DNA of 64,000 nt, taken from positions 504,476,556-504,540,555 of the forward strand of contig NC_053392.1 of NCBI RefSeq assembly GCF_905171765.1, written 5' to 3'. Under the pieces are notes generated by a model. That model did no database searches. It was not told the DNA's origin and saw only the letters and a list, made by a program, of their open reading frames with translations. This document shows positions 1-13,564 of the stretch, piece after piece; within the stretch, counting starts at the first letter, position 1, and each line of letters begins with the position of its first letter. The DNA comes from Bufo bufo (lineage: Eukaryota > Chordata > Amphibia > Anura > Bufonidae). The position numbers and the translations under genes were made by a program.

Positions 1-344
1 CTGTTCAGTCTATAAATGAAAGCAACATGTGGTAAGAGGACCCCTTTGTGCTGCAGGAGATTAGCCCTTTAGGGGGGGGAGGACTCTGGTTACTGACACT
101 TTTGGGGGGCTATTGTCACTGGCTAGTGAGAGCAGGCAGAATTAGCCTCAGGGTGAGGGCAGTGGCGGCCATCTTAACTGAATAGTGAAATTGCAGTTTT
201 ATGCAGACTGGTTGCTAAGGGCTGAATCTTATTAAATATGGGGTAAGTCAGTCTAATAGTAACTGATTCTGGTATATCAGGTTATTAGTAACTACATATA
301 TGAAAATTGAAATTAGGGTCTAAATGTGACAGTTATCCTTTAAA

Positions 345-645
345 ATTAAGTGGTTGCCGAGAACCAACATCACAATCATTGCAGACTGGGCCTGGAAAAG
401 AGTCCCGGCCACCTGAGAAGAGTCCTGGTTATTCATGGATTCCTGCTCTCCCTGCCCGCCTGCTGATATCTGACAGTCTTATATCTAGTTTTCTCCCTTT
501 CTCTCTAGGAGAGAACTGCCAATCATCAGCAGATGGGTGAGAGCAGGAGATTATGAATAACCAGGACTCTTCTCAGGTAGATTTGACTCTTTTCAAGGCC
601 TGGTCTGCAATGATTATGATGCTGGTTCTCAGCAACCACTTACTT
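345..645. repeat. Imperfect foldback repeat (MITE-like)
   Basis: The left arm (AAGTGGTTGCCGAGAACCA... AGAGTCCTGGTTATTCAT) is the inverse of the right arm (GAATAACCAGGACTCT... GGTTCTCAGCAACCAC), centred near 490. The adjoining GACAGGTTCCCTTTAA at about 732-747 resembles T2-type termini. It has no coding content. Confidence 0.6.
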
Positions 646-885
646 TTAGCTCATGAGTGACAGACCGCTGAAATCAGCATTTCTGTCACTATTTCATGCT
701 GCCCTCAGTGAGGTCAGCATAAAGTTGATGACAGGTTCCCTTTAAGGTGAAAAATGTCAGGGTCCTGAAGGGGTTAAGTAGAGGCTTGAAAAATGCAAAT
801 ATCTTGATGCTAAGTTCTGTGATGAAAATATAATTCTCATTATCAAATATCTCAGACAGTAAACCTGAATATCAATTATAAATAA

Positions 886-1943
886 TAGGGATCGGCCGAA
901 ATTGATTTTTTAGGGCCGATACCGATAATTTATACCGATATTCTGGGAATTTTCATTTTTGAGGAAAAAAAAAATTTCCTACACAAATCTGCTGAAAATT
1001 AATGTTTATTGTTAACGTGTATTTTTATTTTTTTTGTAAATCTTTTTCATTTATACTTAATATTTTTGTGGGTTTTTTTTTGTTTTGTTTTACTAACTTT
1101 TAGCCCCCTTAGGGACTAGAACCCTTGTCCTATTCACCCTGATAGAGCTCTATCAGGGTGAATAGGATCTCTCACTGTCCCTGCTGCTCTGTGCTTTGTG
1201 CACACAGCAGCATGGAGCTGAACATGGCAGCCAGGGCTTCAATAGCGTCCTGGCTGCCATGGTAACCGATCGGAGCCCCAGGCTTACACTGCTGGGGCTC
1301 CGATCGGAGGAGCAGGGGAGAGGGGATCCTGTGGCCACTGCCACCAATGAGTAAAACTGGGGGGGGGGGCGCACCAATGTTTTTACTATTGGGATGGGGG
1401 GCGCACTGCGCCACCAATGATTAATATTGGGGGGCTTGGGGGGGGGGGCACACTGCGCCACCAATGAAGATAAGTCTCTCATTCATATACAGGAGGCGGG
1501 AGCTGGCTGCAGAATCACATAGCTGGCTCCCGACCTCTATGAGCGTTAGCTGCGATCCGCAGCACCCAAGGGGTTAACTACCGCGGACCGCAGCTACCGC
1601 TCATAGAGGTCGGGAGCCGGCTATGTGATTCTGCAGCCAGCTCCCACCTCCTGTATATGAATTAATGAAAGACTCATCTTCATTGGTGGCCCAGCGGCCA
1701 CAGCCCCTCCCCTCCTCTTGTCTTCTATCCTGTCATTGGCGGCAGCGGCAGCAACAGCGCAGGGGGAGGAGACACTGCTTCCTTCTCCCCTGTGCTGCTG
1801 AGGGAACACAGAGAGCGTTGAGAGCAGCGCGTTCTGTGTTCCCAATACGTTATCGGTATATCGGCAAAATAGATGCCGATAACGTTCAAAATCCTGAATA
1901 TCGGCCGATAATATCGGTAAAACCGATAATCGGTCGATCCCTA
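886..1943. mobile_element. Non-autonomous hAT element with 8-bp target duplication
   Basis: Ends TAGGGATCGG... and ...CGATCCCTA are inverted, and exact 8-bp ATAAATAA duplications flank them (878-885 and 1944-1951). The interior has a GATCGGCCGATA/TATCGGC-rich rim and an inverted-repeat core centred near 1560. Sequence around 1100-1215 and 1490-1690 is shared with other elements in this window. There is no transposase ORF. Confidence 0.85.
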
Positions 1944-2789
1944 ATAAATAACATAGCAACAGCTAGAACAATCAAAATGAAACATAATACAGCATTCATG
2001 TCAATCCAAGATTAAAGTCTTTTTGTTCAGCTACATGTACATTTACTGTATATGCATCTGAACAGGAAGACCCATTTGGTGAAGTGGGCGATTTGGATTT
2101 TTAATAATCTTTAATATTTGTACTGTACTTTTAATCTTCTGATCATTTGTATCACAGGCTGCAATAGAACACTATTGCAATCTATAGGCTTTTTACAGGG
2201 TATGGCTTGCTATAACAGTCCTGGGTGCCTTCACAAGGCTGCCATAGCAACCAGTCATTGCCCCATGCTTTTGCTGCAGGGGTCAATGAATAACGGACGT
2301 CAAAAAATAGAACGTGTTCTATCCTGTCCGTTTCCACTGAACAACTGCCCCCATAAAATTGAATGGGTCTGTTTCTAACATCCGTTTCTCAGAAAGGCAT
2401 CAGTGAAAAATACGTCAGTTAAAAATGGACAGTTTATCCGTTTTTAACGGACGCTTTTTCTCACTGTCGTGTGCATGTCATCCATACTCACTTAACCCTC
2501 TGCACTTCTGCCTCCATCCCTTCCTATGACCATGATCATGTCATTCATTCTCAACATTCACGGTATGTTCATATTGGTTACTGCTTTAGTTGGGACACTG
2601 TCATAGCATAGTCTCTGCTATAGTACGTACTTACACTACACTGTTCACTATTACAGTCTGTCCATAGCGCTACTCTTCCACTTATGGAGCTATATTCATA
2701 GCATTTTGCAGATGTGTTTACTATACATCTATAAATATGTATATACATAGCGCATCTGTTTAACTTGTTCATAGTACATCTGTATATAC

Positions 2790-3000
2790 ATTATGTATAC
2801 ATCTGTATGTGTCCATAGTACATCTGTATGTGTCCATAGTACATCTGTATGTGTCCATAGTACATCTGTATGTGTCCATAGTACATCTGTATGTGTCCAT
2901 AGTACATCTGTATGTGTCCATAGTACATCTGTATGTGTCCATAGTACATCTGTATGTGTCCATAGTACATCTGTATGTGTCCATAGTACATCTGTATAAC
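2790..3000. repeat. 21-bp minisatellite, about 9 copies
   Basis: The unit is CATAGTACATCTGTATGTGTC, nearly invariant, followed to 3230 by degenerate relatives. Because 21 is divisible by 3 and the unit lacks stops in several frames, long spurious ORFs appear on both strands. Confidence 0.9.
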
Positions 3001-3299
3001 TTGTTCATAGTACATCTGTATATTCACCATCTATATAGTGATAGAACATATCTGTATATATGTATACATCAGCACATCTGTATGTGTCCATAGTACATCT
3101 GTATAACTTGTTCATAGTACATCTGTATATTCCCCATCTGTAAAGCAATAGAACAGTTTATCTGTATATATGTATACATCAGCACATCTGTATATTTGTC
3201 CATAGGACATCTGTATATTTGCTCTATATAGCAATATAAACACCTGTATACTTAACTGATTTGTACATAATCTGTATAAAACTATTCCCACTTTCTACA

Positions 3300-3441
3300 C
3301 TATCCTTATCTGTATATAACTTGTTTTTATTGCACTGCTGCGCTTTGGACTTCTGATTAGATGCAAACTGTATTACGTTACCCTGTACTTTACATGTGTA
3401 ATGACAATAAAGTTGAATCAAATAAAAAAAATAAAAAAAAG
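3300..3441 (+). mobile_element. Probable 3' tail of a non-LTR retrotransposon
   Basis: A sequence ending in TGACAATAAAGTTGAATC is followed by an A-rich tail. Tails of this kind are common at the 3' ends of L2/CR1-like LINEs in vertebrates. No coding part is present, so the family is uncertain. Confidence 0.45.
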
Positions 3442-3514
3442 TAGCCTTAGGCTGATTTTATATCCCCCCCAACCAATCTGGTTTCTAGGATATTAGAAGT
3501 AAAACACTAGTCTT

Positions 3515-5761
3515 GAAGTTACAAAACTACATCTTTATTAAATTGAACATTTACATATCTACAAAATGTTCATAATAGGTTAATAAGTTAAAACAAACTT
3601 TAACAATCATGAGTGTGCTGAAAACCATTGTATTCACACAAAAAAAATAAAAAAGGACAGCACCTTGAAGTTTTTCATGATAAATCTGCCCATGAGCGGT
3701 CGTCGTTTAATCCAGAGATGTAGCAGAGGCTCTATGAGGTAGGACCTGGTCAGTGACAATCACCGCTGTTTGGCTTTACCTCAATTTACCAAAAGCTATT
3801 AAATGGCACAAAGTTGTCAGGAACTACTTGAATTAAAATCAAAAGTACATTGTAATGCCACTGTCAGACATTTTGGATGTCATGTATTTATACTACTACT
3901 AAGGCTGAGGTGCTCTTTTTTGTGATACAGTACATTTTTTTCCAAGCTCTGCCCCATCCTGCTGCCGGTTATCACCACAAGGGGGCAATCTGTTGATAGA
4001 TGCATATGGTGTCTATTGACCTAGAACCATATATAGACTGGCCCACTTTTGGTGGAAAAAGGTAGACAATAGGGGTTATTTATTAAGACCAGCGTTTTAG
4101 ATGGCCCTGCACTGGTGGTGGATCTACCGTAGTTATGTAGATGCGCCGGCCTCTACATAACTTCGGCGGATCCTCTGCCACTCCTAAATGTAAGACAGGT
4201 GTAGAAAATGGTAAAAACTTTTTTTTTTTTAGACCCGGCATGAGCATGGAGAACTGTGGATCAAAAAGGTCTGTACTAAAGAAATGAAGCACCACAGTGT
4301 TATCCAGTGTACAAGACAATATTCCAAATCATTGACTTTGAAACTCGAGAAAACTGAACATACAGTAAAGGAAGTTGCTGGTTAATCGATATACAGGCGG
4401 CCATATTTCCATTTAAAGTGGACCTGTCATCTCTTAATGACATCTCACGCAATAAATAAATATTCAAGCACATAACTCTTGAACATATTGTTGCATTTTG
4501 CTATTCCTGTTATTCCTCCTAGAAATTTAGGACTAAAATGACAACTGTTGGTACCAGCTGAAGGTTTGTCCCTACAAACTCTGACACTGTCCAATCAGCC
4601 ATCATCTCATGTCACACCACTTTGCCCAGGGGCAGACTGTGAACTTAAAGTGGCCCTGGAAAACAAAACACTAAAAGTGGCCCCAATGTTGTAGGTGGTT
4701 CCAAACTGACAGGATGTAGGCAACACAAGTTGGCAGGGTCAGCAATACCATAGTGCAGCACAGAATACCATCCCAAAGAACCAAATACCACAATGGAGCA
4801 CAAAATCCCTCCCCAGAAGAATGTCCCTCTGTGGTGGCCATCAATAGCTGCCACATGCTGTCCTCCTCCTCCCCGAATTAAGATACGGAGCAGGGGGCTT
4901 AGGAGGTGATATACAGCCACAGCACCAAGCCAGCCCTACCTTCGGCATGCTGCCTGGACCCCTGTAGTATGTACCTGGCCAGCAGCAGTGGCCCACTGGA
5001 AAAATTCTGCCTTTGCCAATGGAAATGGTAACATACAATTTATAAATATTCAGGAGGAATAACAGAAGAATGAGAACTCAGAATGATAAGAAAAGATGCT
5101 CCAGAATTGTTGTTTCATGAAGAACACAAGAATAAACTAGACATGTCAGGAGAGCTGAAGGGACCTTTTTGAGAGTTTTCTAGTTGCCAAATAAGATTCA
5201 GATATAGTACCATATCCTATGTGTGTTCACATTGTAAAAAAGTCAATGCATGTTCAAAACTGTCTGTTACCACACTTTGAACTGCATGAAAAGTAACAGA
5301 TCTGGTATGATGGATCCAGATAATTTCCATCAGTGTCAGTATTTCTGATGGCAAAAACAGCGGTCTGCAAAGTTCCTGCCATGAAAAAAAAAAAAATCAC
5401 TGGAATGGTGAGGGAATGGATAACAAAGCTTATGTGAACACAGCTTTACTGTACTGGACGAAAAAAGGTCAGTTTTCTGTAACAAAAGTAAAATTTCAGC
5501 TCAGTTCCTTGACAGTGGGAGGAGTGGAAGGAGAAGAGCAAATCAGTAAGAATCAAGTTAAAGGCCTATCATGTTATATCATCTCAGTACAATCTAGAGG
5601 TCTTATGTTTTCAATCAGCATTAGTCCAGATAAATAATAAAATAATCAACCCTGACACCGGGTCTTATGGCACATATTATGGCGAGGTCTCTGAAAGCAT
5701 CAGAATTTGTTCAAGTATTTTGCCTCTTCCCTTACAGTTCGTCATATTAATTTACGTTGTT
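3515..5761 (-). other. entpd6: Candidate entpd6 3' UTR with poly(A) signal
   Basis: No other gene is visible downstream of the stop. The minus strand has AATAAA at 3534-3539 and another, inside a repeat, near 4078-4083. The first is proposed as the polyadenylation site, giving a UTR of about 2.2 kb. Part of it (about 4079-4260) resembles the dispersed repeat at 60.4 kb. The transcript end is an inference. Confidence 0.4.
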
Positions 5762-5848
5762 CTAGACATTGTTCTTCATCACATCCATGTAATAAAACGT
5801 GGCACCGAGGGCCCAGCTTGTTTCTACATCATTGATTTTCTTAACAAG
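5762..5848 (-). CDS. entpd6: entpd6 exon 14: C terminus and stop
   Basis: The acceptor is TCTCCACAG. It encodes 28 residues (KKINDVETSWALGATFYYM...), then TAG at 5762-5764. The VETSWALGA block is the family's C-terminal signature. The exon continues as 3' UTR. Confidence 0.93.
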   Translation of the reverse strand, partial: LVKKINDVETSWALGATFYYMDVMKNNV

Positions 5849-8800
5849 CTGTGGAGACAAAACAATACAAAAGACTAAGATATAATAAATGCCTTGGTAT
5901 GTGTAATCCCTGCACAGAGCTAGAGCGGCAGGAAGGGGATATAGTAAGTGGGGGGAAAAAAAAATGATTAAACATAATTCTAAATTATACCTATCAATTG
6001 CTGCAGTGATATCATTGCACCTGATAGGATGAGGACTGGTCAGAGGATGATCCTCTGCCCGACTGCTCTTCTACTGAGCCCAGCCAGAACGATGATGTCA
6101 CTGCCGGAGAATGAGTCCCAGGCCGTAATAGATGACAAACATCCATTATGGCCTAGGCCAGGGATCAGCAACCTTCGGCACTCCAGCTGCTGTGAAACTA
6201 CAACTCCCAGCATGCAAACATCCTCAGCTTTTCTTCTAACTCCCACAGAAGTGAATGAAGCATTCTGGGAGTTGTAGTTTCTGAAAAGCTGGAGTGCCAG
6301 AGGTTGCTGATCCCTGTCCTAGGCACTTGCAACTATTATTACAGTATGTATGTCTGTGTACTGGCCAGTGGGGGGGGGGGGGAAGAGGTGACAATACAAC
6401 ACACAGAATGAAAACTGAAATCTATATAACAGTGGCAGCCAAATGACACTAGATAAATCATTGATTTACCCACCAAACTTGGTGCCTGCAATAGTTTGCT
6501 ATTGGACATTGCAGAGAGGAGGGATAAGAGAAATATAACTCCCAACATGTCCAGGTTGTTATCATATGATGTCAGAAGATATTACAGGGAGGAGGTATAA
6601 AAGGAGAGAACTCCCAGCATTTCCATGGCTCTCACACTAAATCACATCTCCACTTTCTTCACACATGCTCCTTCCTCACCACTTCTTCCCTCCACTGCTG
6701 AACTAGGCCCCTTTCTGCACTGATCACATGAAGGTGACGTCGTCTCAGGTCCTTCCTCACCACTTCTTCCCTCCACTGCTGAGCTTCGCCCCCTCCTGCA
6801 CTGATCACATGAAGGCGAAGTTGTGGCCTGCTCTCACTGCATTCATTGGAAGCTGTCTAGCACCAGGAAGGGTATAGAGTGGGCTCAGCATGCATGTTGG
6901 TACCTGCATCCCTTGTAATGGAGGCCATTTTGGCACAAAAAAAAATGGAAAAAGGCAGAGTGGATCCAACATGCATGTGGGTCCAACACTCCCAGAATTT
7001 TATGGCGGTCATTATGGCGCATAACAGGTAGTATTTAGTGTTAGGACCCGTGTAACAGAGATCGCCTTGACGTTTGGCATACGGGCTTAGATGATTTTGT
7101 ACAAAATGCATTGACCAAGCATCTCGCTTTTATAAATAAGCGTAGTATTAGCATCATAATTTTTGTAAGCATTGTTGTACTTTGTCTGATTTGCAGAGTG
7201 CTGCTGCATTGTCTCCTTTTTTTCCCTCTAGGTCTTTGCCATGGCGGCGTGCACCTGCGCACTGGGAGGTGCTGACTAACCCCTCCTTTTTTTGCACATG
7301 AAGGCGAAGTCGTCACAGGTCCTTCCTCACCACTTCTCCTCTCCACTGCTGAGCTTCGCCCCCTCCTGCACTGATCACATGAAGGTGACGTCGTCTCAGG
7401 TCCTTCCTCACCACTTCTTCCCTCCACTGCTGAGCTTCGCCCCTCCTGCACTGATCACATGAAGGTGAAGTCATCACAGGTCCTTCCTCACCACTTCTTC
7501 CCTCCACTGCTGAGCTTCGCCCCCTCCTGCACTGATCACATGAAGGTGAAGTTATCACAGGTCCTTCCTCACCACTTCTTCCCTCCACTGCTGAGCTTCG
7601 CCCCCTCCTGCACTGATCACATGAAGGTGAAGTTATCTCAGGTCCTTCCTCACCACTTCTTCCCTCCACTGCTGAGCTTCGCCCCCTCCTGCACTGATCA
7701 CATGAAGGTGAAGTTATCTCAGGTCCTTCCTCACCACTTCTTCCCTCCACTGCTGAACTAGGCCCCTTCCTGCACTGATCACATGAAGGTGACGTCGTCT
7801 CAGGTCCTTCCTCACCACTTCTTCCCTCCACTGCTGAGCTTCGTCCCCTCCTGCACTGATCACATGAAGGTGAAGTCGTCACAGGTCCTTCCTCACCACT
7901 GACGAGCTTCGTCCCCTCCTGCACTGATCACATGAAGGTGAAGTTATCTCAGGTCCTTCCTCACCACTTCTTCCCTCCACTGCTGAGCTTCGCCCCCTCC
8001 TGCACTGATCACATGAAGGTGAAGTTATCACAGGTCCTTCAGCTCTTGCAGTTTTGCAGATACAGAGCAGGCCCTGGTCACTAGTCACTGCTGTTGGGTC
8101 TGGAGCTCTTTTGTACGCTCTGTTATCAGCCATTAGCAAAGCAGTCTATACAGAGGATATGTATATACTGTCTGGCAGGGGAGGCCCAAGCCGCCTGCCA
8201 ATGTGGATCCCAAAGCAAATGCTACGGCCTCTACAGACGTAGTTCCAACCCGGACTGATGGGACTCCTAAGAAAGACAATGAGAGTCCTGATTATCCCCC
8301 ACAATGGTTGATAGCCATCTTTATACACACACTGATACAGGGGGATCCATCAATCAGACTGTGTGGGTGGGGTAATCAGGACTCTCACTGTCTGTCCTAG
8401 GAGTCCTGTAAGGGCACTCGGCTTTTTAGTAAGAAATCCTGTTCCAAATCATATAAACCTATATATCACAGAGCTCAGCCTCTCCTATCATACTGTATTC
8501 TGCTCTCAGATTGGGCAGCAAAAATCACCTGACAGGTTTGATTCAAGTGCCACGAAAGTCATGTACCACAGTGACATACATGAAATATAGTTATTCCATC
8601 CTAGAGGAAAAAGCAAAGCAGGAGAGCGCTCAAGAAATAGCAATTAGAGGATAAAAATAAAGAAAGAAGAGTGGGAGTGGGAGAAAATGGAAAACAGCAG
8701 AGACCAAACAGCATAACCAAGGCCATGGTCATGTTCTGAATGAGTCATAATAACTATAGAAAAACTGTATCATAAGCTTAAAGGGGTTTTCTGGGTTCAG

Positions 8801-11609
8801 TGCTGAACGCGGACATATCCCCTTCTTCCCCCACTCAGCCTCTCTGACATGAAATGTTTCCATTAACTTTCTTGCCCTGTGCTGAATCGCGCAAGGTAGG
8901 GGCTTTTTCCTGGAGATTCAGTGATGTACCAGGCTCTTGATGGGTAAAGCTAGGAGGAGGCTTCCGCCTAGCAGAGAGCCTGGTGACATCCCCGGAACTA
9001 ATGGCCGGGCTTTAGCACAGCCCTAGGCTGTAAAACGGCTATGGCAGCGCTAAATCCTGCCCATCAGAGCTGGTGATGTCACCGGGAACACTGCTAGGCA
9101 GAAGCCTCTGTCTAGCAGTGGAAAAATATGAACAAAAAAAAGCCCTTGCCCTGGGAGATGCAGCACAGGGCAAGGGAGAGCATCGAAGCATTAAATGCTC
9201 CGATGCTCATGTCATAGTGACTGCCTAGGTGAGGAAGGGGATATGTCCTGATTCAGCTCTGAACCCCAACAACCCCTTTATATACATGACCTTAAAGGGG
9301 TCGTCTCTAAACAGGATCCCAGTTGACCTGTATGCTGTTCCCAGCATTCCTGGCAAACAGCAGTTTTACAGGGGGAAAGCTGCTGCCAACCAAGCAAATG
9401 TAGTATTACATGGTGGCCACTCAGAAGAATGGCTATCCATGTATTACAAGGGGGCTTGAGTCCACCATAATGTGAGCTGCTCTTAAAGCGAAGCTCTCCA
9501 TTCTGGCTCATAGGTGGTCCAGGGATATATCAAAATAAAAAGGTACAACACTGAAAAAGAGTCACGTTACCTTTAAGCGCTTGTCTTTTGGAAAACCAAG
9601 ATCCTGAAGAAGGTGTGTTATATACGTTAGATCCATACAGAGGTAAGGATTGCTGCCTGCAGTCTTTTCCATATTTGTACATTCTAAGTCAAATGGAAAA
9701 AAAAATAATTTAGACATTTCTACATAAAAAGGGCATACGTGATAAAATCAGCAGAATGTGTGTATATGAATGTATTTCACCTGGGACTGCAGACAGTCAC
9801 CTTCTCTTCTAAACTTCTATAACAGCAAGAGTGAATCAAGTAATAGAGGAGAACAGCAGCAGTGAACACAGCTGTGCATGGAACAGCAGGGAAGAGGTCA
9901 TTGATGGTGCTCATATTTAGTACATGGGGAGAGCAGTGGGGTTACTGCAATGTATAGATAGCCAGTATGACAACCACTCTCTGGCCTTCATATAATCCAT
10001 GTAAATTGTGCTTGTATTATACTGCAAATACTGGGAAATACAGCACTATTATGTGCATCACTCTCTCTGTTAAGGGGGTCATTTGAGATATATATATATA
10101 TATTAGGGGTGGGCGATATAGACAATATAGGCGATATAAATTTGTGCCACGATATGGATTTTGAGCATATCGCCTATATCGCCGGACCGCGATATGATCC
10201 TGAGCCGGCACAGTGGAGAAGGAGAGAGTCCCTCCCTCCCCACTGTGCGCGGCTGCCGCTGACCACCAATGACAAAAGAGGAGGAGGGGAGGGACTGACA
10301 GTAAATCATTGAGTTTTCACGATCTCAGTGAGCGCGTGAAAACTCAAATCCGATGGTATATTCTAACCCCCAGGCGTTCCCATGGTGACAGGGACGCTTG
10401 CCTGGGGGTTAAACTATACAGGGCCACGCCGCTGACAGTAGAACATTTAAAAACTAATCAGTAACTTTAACTTTATTCATTGGTGATCTCTTTACTGTAT
10501 ACCTTACTAGGTCTTAGCTCCGGTAACAGCAGGCAGTGCGGGCGTGCGGCGCTCACTCACTGACGTCACGCGCCTGCTCCTCCCACTAGGCGGCGCTGGC
10601 GCGTGACGTCAGTGAGTGAGCGCCGCCCCCCGCACTGCCTGCTGTTATCGGAGCTAAGACCTAGTAAGGTATACAGTAAAGAGATCACCAATGAATAAAG
10701 TTAAAGTTACTGATTAGTTTTTAAATGTATTCCTGTGAGCGTCGGGGAGGGGGGGGGGGGGGTGTCTGTGGATGGCACCGTTTTAGGGGAGGGGGGAATC
10801 TGTGGATGGCACCGTTTAGGGGAGGGGGGAATCTGTGGATGGCACCGTTTAGGGGAGGGGGGAATCTGTGGATGGCACCGTTTAGGGGAGGGGGGGGGGT
10901 GTCTGTGGATGGCACCGTTTAGGGGAGGGGGGAGGTGTCTGTGGATGGCACCGTTTAGGGGAGGGGGGAATCTGTGGATGGCACCGTTTAGGGGAGGGGG
11001 GAATCTGTGGATGGCACCGTTTAGGGGGGGGGGGGATCTGTGGATGGCACCGTTTAGGGGGGGGGGGAATCTGTGGATGGCACCGTTTAGGGGAGGGGGG
11101 GGGGGATCTGTGGATGGCACCGTTTAGGGGAGGGGGGGGGGGGGGGATCTGGGGATGGCACCGTTTAGGGGAGGGGGGGGATCTGGGGATGGCACCGTTT
11201 AGGGGAGGGGGGATCTGGGGATGGCACCGTTTAGGGGAGGGGGGAAGGGATCTGTGGATGGCACCGTTTAGGGGAGGGGGGAAGGGATCTGTGGATGGCA
11301 CCGTTTAGGGGAGGGGGGGATCTGGGGATGGCACCATTTAGGGGAGGGGGATCAGCTCCCTGCTGCTGTGTGCACAAAGCACAGGGCAGCAGGGAGAGTG
11401 TAAAGTCCTATTCACCCTAATAGAGCTCTATTAGGGTGAATATGACAAGGGTTCTACGTTCTAGCCCTTAAGGAGACTAATAGTTATTAAATAAAAAGTA
11501 AAAAAAAAGTTTAAACCCGCCCCCCAAATATAGAAAACAATATATCGCGATATATATCGCACATGCTTAAAATTATATCGCAATATAGATTTTAGGCCAT
11601 ATCGCCCAC

Positions 11610-11690
<81 letters not shown>

Positions 11691-13527
11691 AACAGCTGCT
11701 AAGGAAATTCTCTTACATTTTTGGCAACCACCCACATAGCATGTTACAGATATTAGTTAGTGAGGGCAGAGCTGCTTTTTCTTTCTTGCATGATCACTAG
11801 GGCCAAGGCTGTCATGAGGGCAGTACTGGCGACATTTACTGGAGAAATTGCCTTAATAGTCTCTGAGAATTGAACCCCATACCTTCTGTATAGCAGGCAG
11901 CAAACTTACCACTACAGAACTATACTACTAAAATAGGATTACACAATAGTTCACAACTGTACTTTTGTTCTGGCTGTTTTTTTACAATGTTCACCTGACA
12001 CAGTAGATAATGTGATATTTTTATAGAGCAGGTCGTAACAATGCGGCAATACCTAATAAGTCAATTTTTTTAGGTTATTTTGTATTTGCACAATACATTT
12101 TTTTTTTTAAATCATCATGTTTTGTGTTTCCATTTTCTGAAAGCCTAATTTTTTTAAATTTTTTGGGCGATTGTCTTAGGTAGAGTCTCATTTTTTTCTG
12201 GAAGAGATGAAGGTTTGATTGGTACCATTTTGGGGCACATATGAATTTTTGATCGCTTGGTATTACACTTTTTGTGATGTAAGATGATTTAAAAAAATTG
12301 ATTTTTTGGGCACATTTTTTTTTATTTTTTATGGTGTTCACCAGATGGGTTGGATCACATGTTTTTTTTTATAGAGCAGGTCGTTTCAGACATGACGATA
12401 GCTAATATGTGCATTTTTTTTAACTTTGTTTTATTCAATAAAAGCATGGTTTGGAAAAAAATAAAAATCATGTTTTTGTGTCTCTATTTTCTGAAAGCCA
12501 TATTTTTTTTATTTTTTGGAAGATTGGCTTATGTAGGGGCTCATTTTTTGTGGGATGAGGTCATGGTTTGATTGGGGCTAATTTTGGATACATATGACTT
12601 TTTTTTATCACTTTTTATACCATTTTATGGGAAGTGCGGTAAGCAAAATTGCAATTCCATCATAGTTTTTAATATATTTTTTTTTTATGGTGTTCACCAT
12701 GCAGTAAAAGTAACATGATCCTTTTATAGATTAGGTCCTTACGGACGTGGCAATACCTAACCTGTTTAGTGTTTTTATTTTTTACATTTTTAACCAATTA
12801 TGTGTTTTTTTTAATTAATTTTTTAACTTTTTATTTTATTTACTTTTTTTGGACCCAGACCCACTTGGTTCTTGAAGATCCAGTGGGTTCGATGGCTTAC
12901 AATACACTATATAGTGTACTGCAGTGTACTGGACTTGCACTAAGGGCTCGTTCACACGACCGTATGGCTTTTTCTGGGGTTTTCGAGCTGTTTTTAACTG
13001 ATCCATTTTTTTGTTTTTTGTTTCAGTAGTGTTTCCGGTTCCGTTCCGTTTTTCCGTATGGCATATACAGTATACAGTAATTACATAGAAAAAATTGGGC
13101 TGGGCATAAAATTTTCAATATATGGTTCCGCCAAAACGGAACTGATACAGAAGACATACGGACTACATTCTGTATGTGTTCTGTTTTTTTTGCGGACCCA
13201 TTGACTTGAATGGAGCCACGGAACGTGATTTGCGGGCAATAATAGGACATGTTCTATCTTTGAATGGAACGGAAAAATGGAAATACGGAAACGGAATACA
13301 TATGGAGTACATTTTTTTGAGGAACCATTGAACAGAACGATCCCTAAGCCTGATCAGGCTCCTGCCTTTAGCAGGAGCCTGATCAGGCTTATACCACGGC
13401 AAGCCGGGTGCCTGTGAAGGCATCTGGTTGCCATGGTAACCATCGGGACGCTGCCACAGCACTGCGGCCTGATGGGGGAGGGAGGGAGCAGCAGCCCGAT
13501 GCTTGAAGGGTTAATGCCCCCCCCCCC

Positions 13528-13564
<37 letters not shown>

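Larger units (their letters stand above)
10104..11614. mobile_element. Non-autonomous hAT-like element (TAGGGGTGGGCGATAT ends)
   Basis: Inverted termini TAGGGGTGGGCGATAT and ATATCGCCCACCCCTA bound the element in TA-repeat flanks, so a target duplication cannot be read. It contains a nested palindrome (10442-10728), a G-rich minisatellite (10740-11355) and a module shared with the 886-1943 and 25235-27489 elements (11375-11480, inverted). Confidence 0.75.

Noticed and set aside
2790..3000. CRISPR-like regular repeats
   Set aside because: Units are contiguous with no spacers, and the genome is a vertebrate. The same applies to the arrays at 44.9, 47.6, 56.4 and 59.4 kb. The spaced motif array at 53.9 kb has dyads of only 15 bp in a retrotransposon leader.
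7313..7924. 203-aa repetitive open frame on the minus strand
   Set aside because: It is a shadow of the 81-bp tandem array, with no start context or domain.
10707..11308. Proline- and glycine-rich open frames in the G-rich minisatellite
   Set aside because: They are produced by a repeat unit without stop codons; frames on both strands are equally open.
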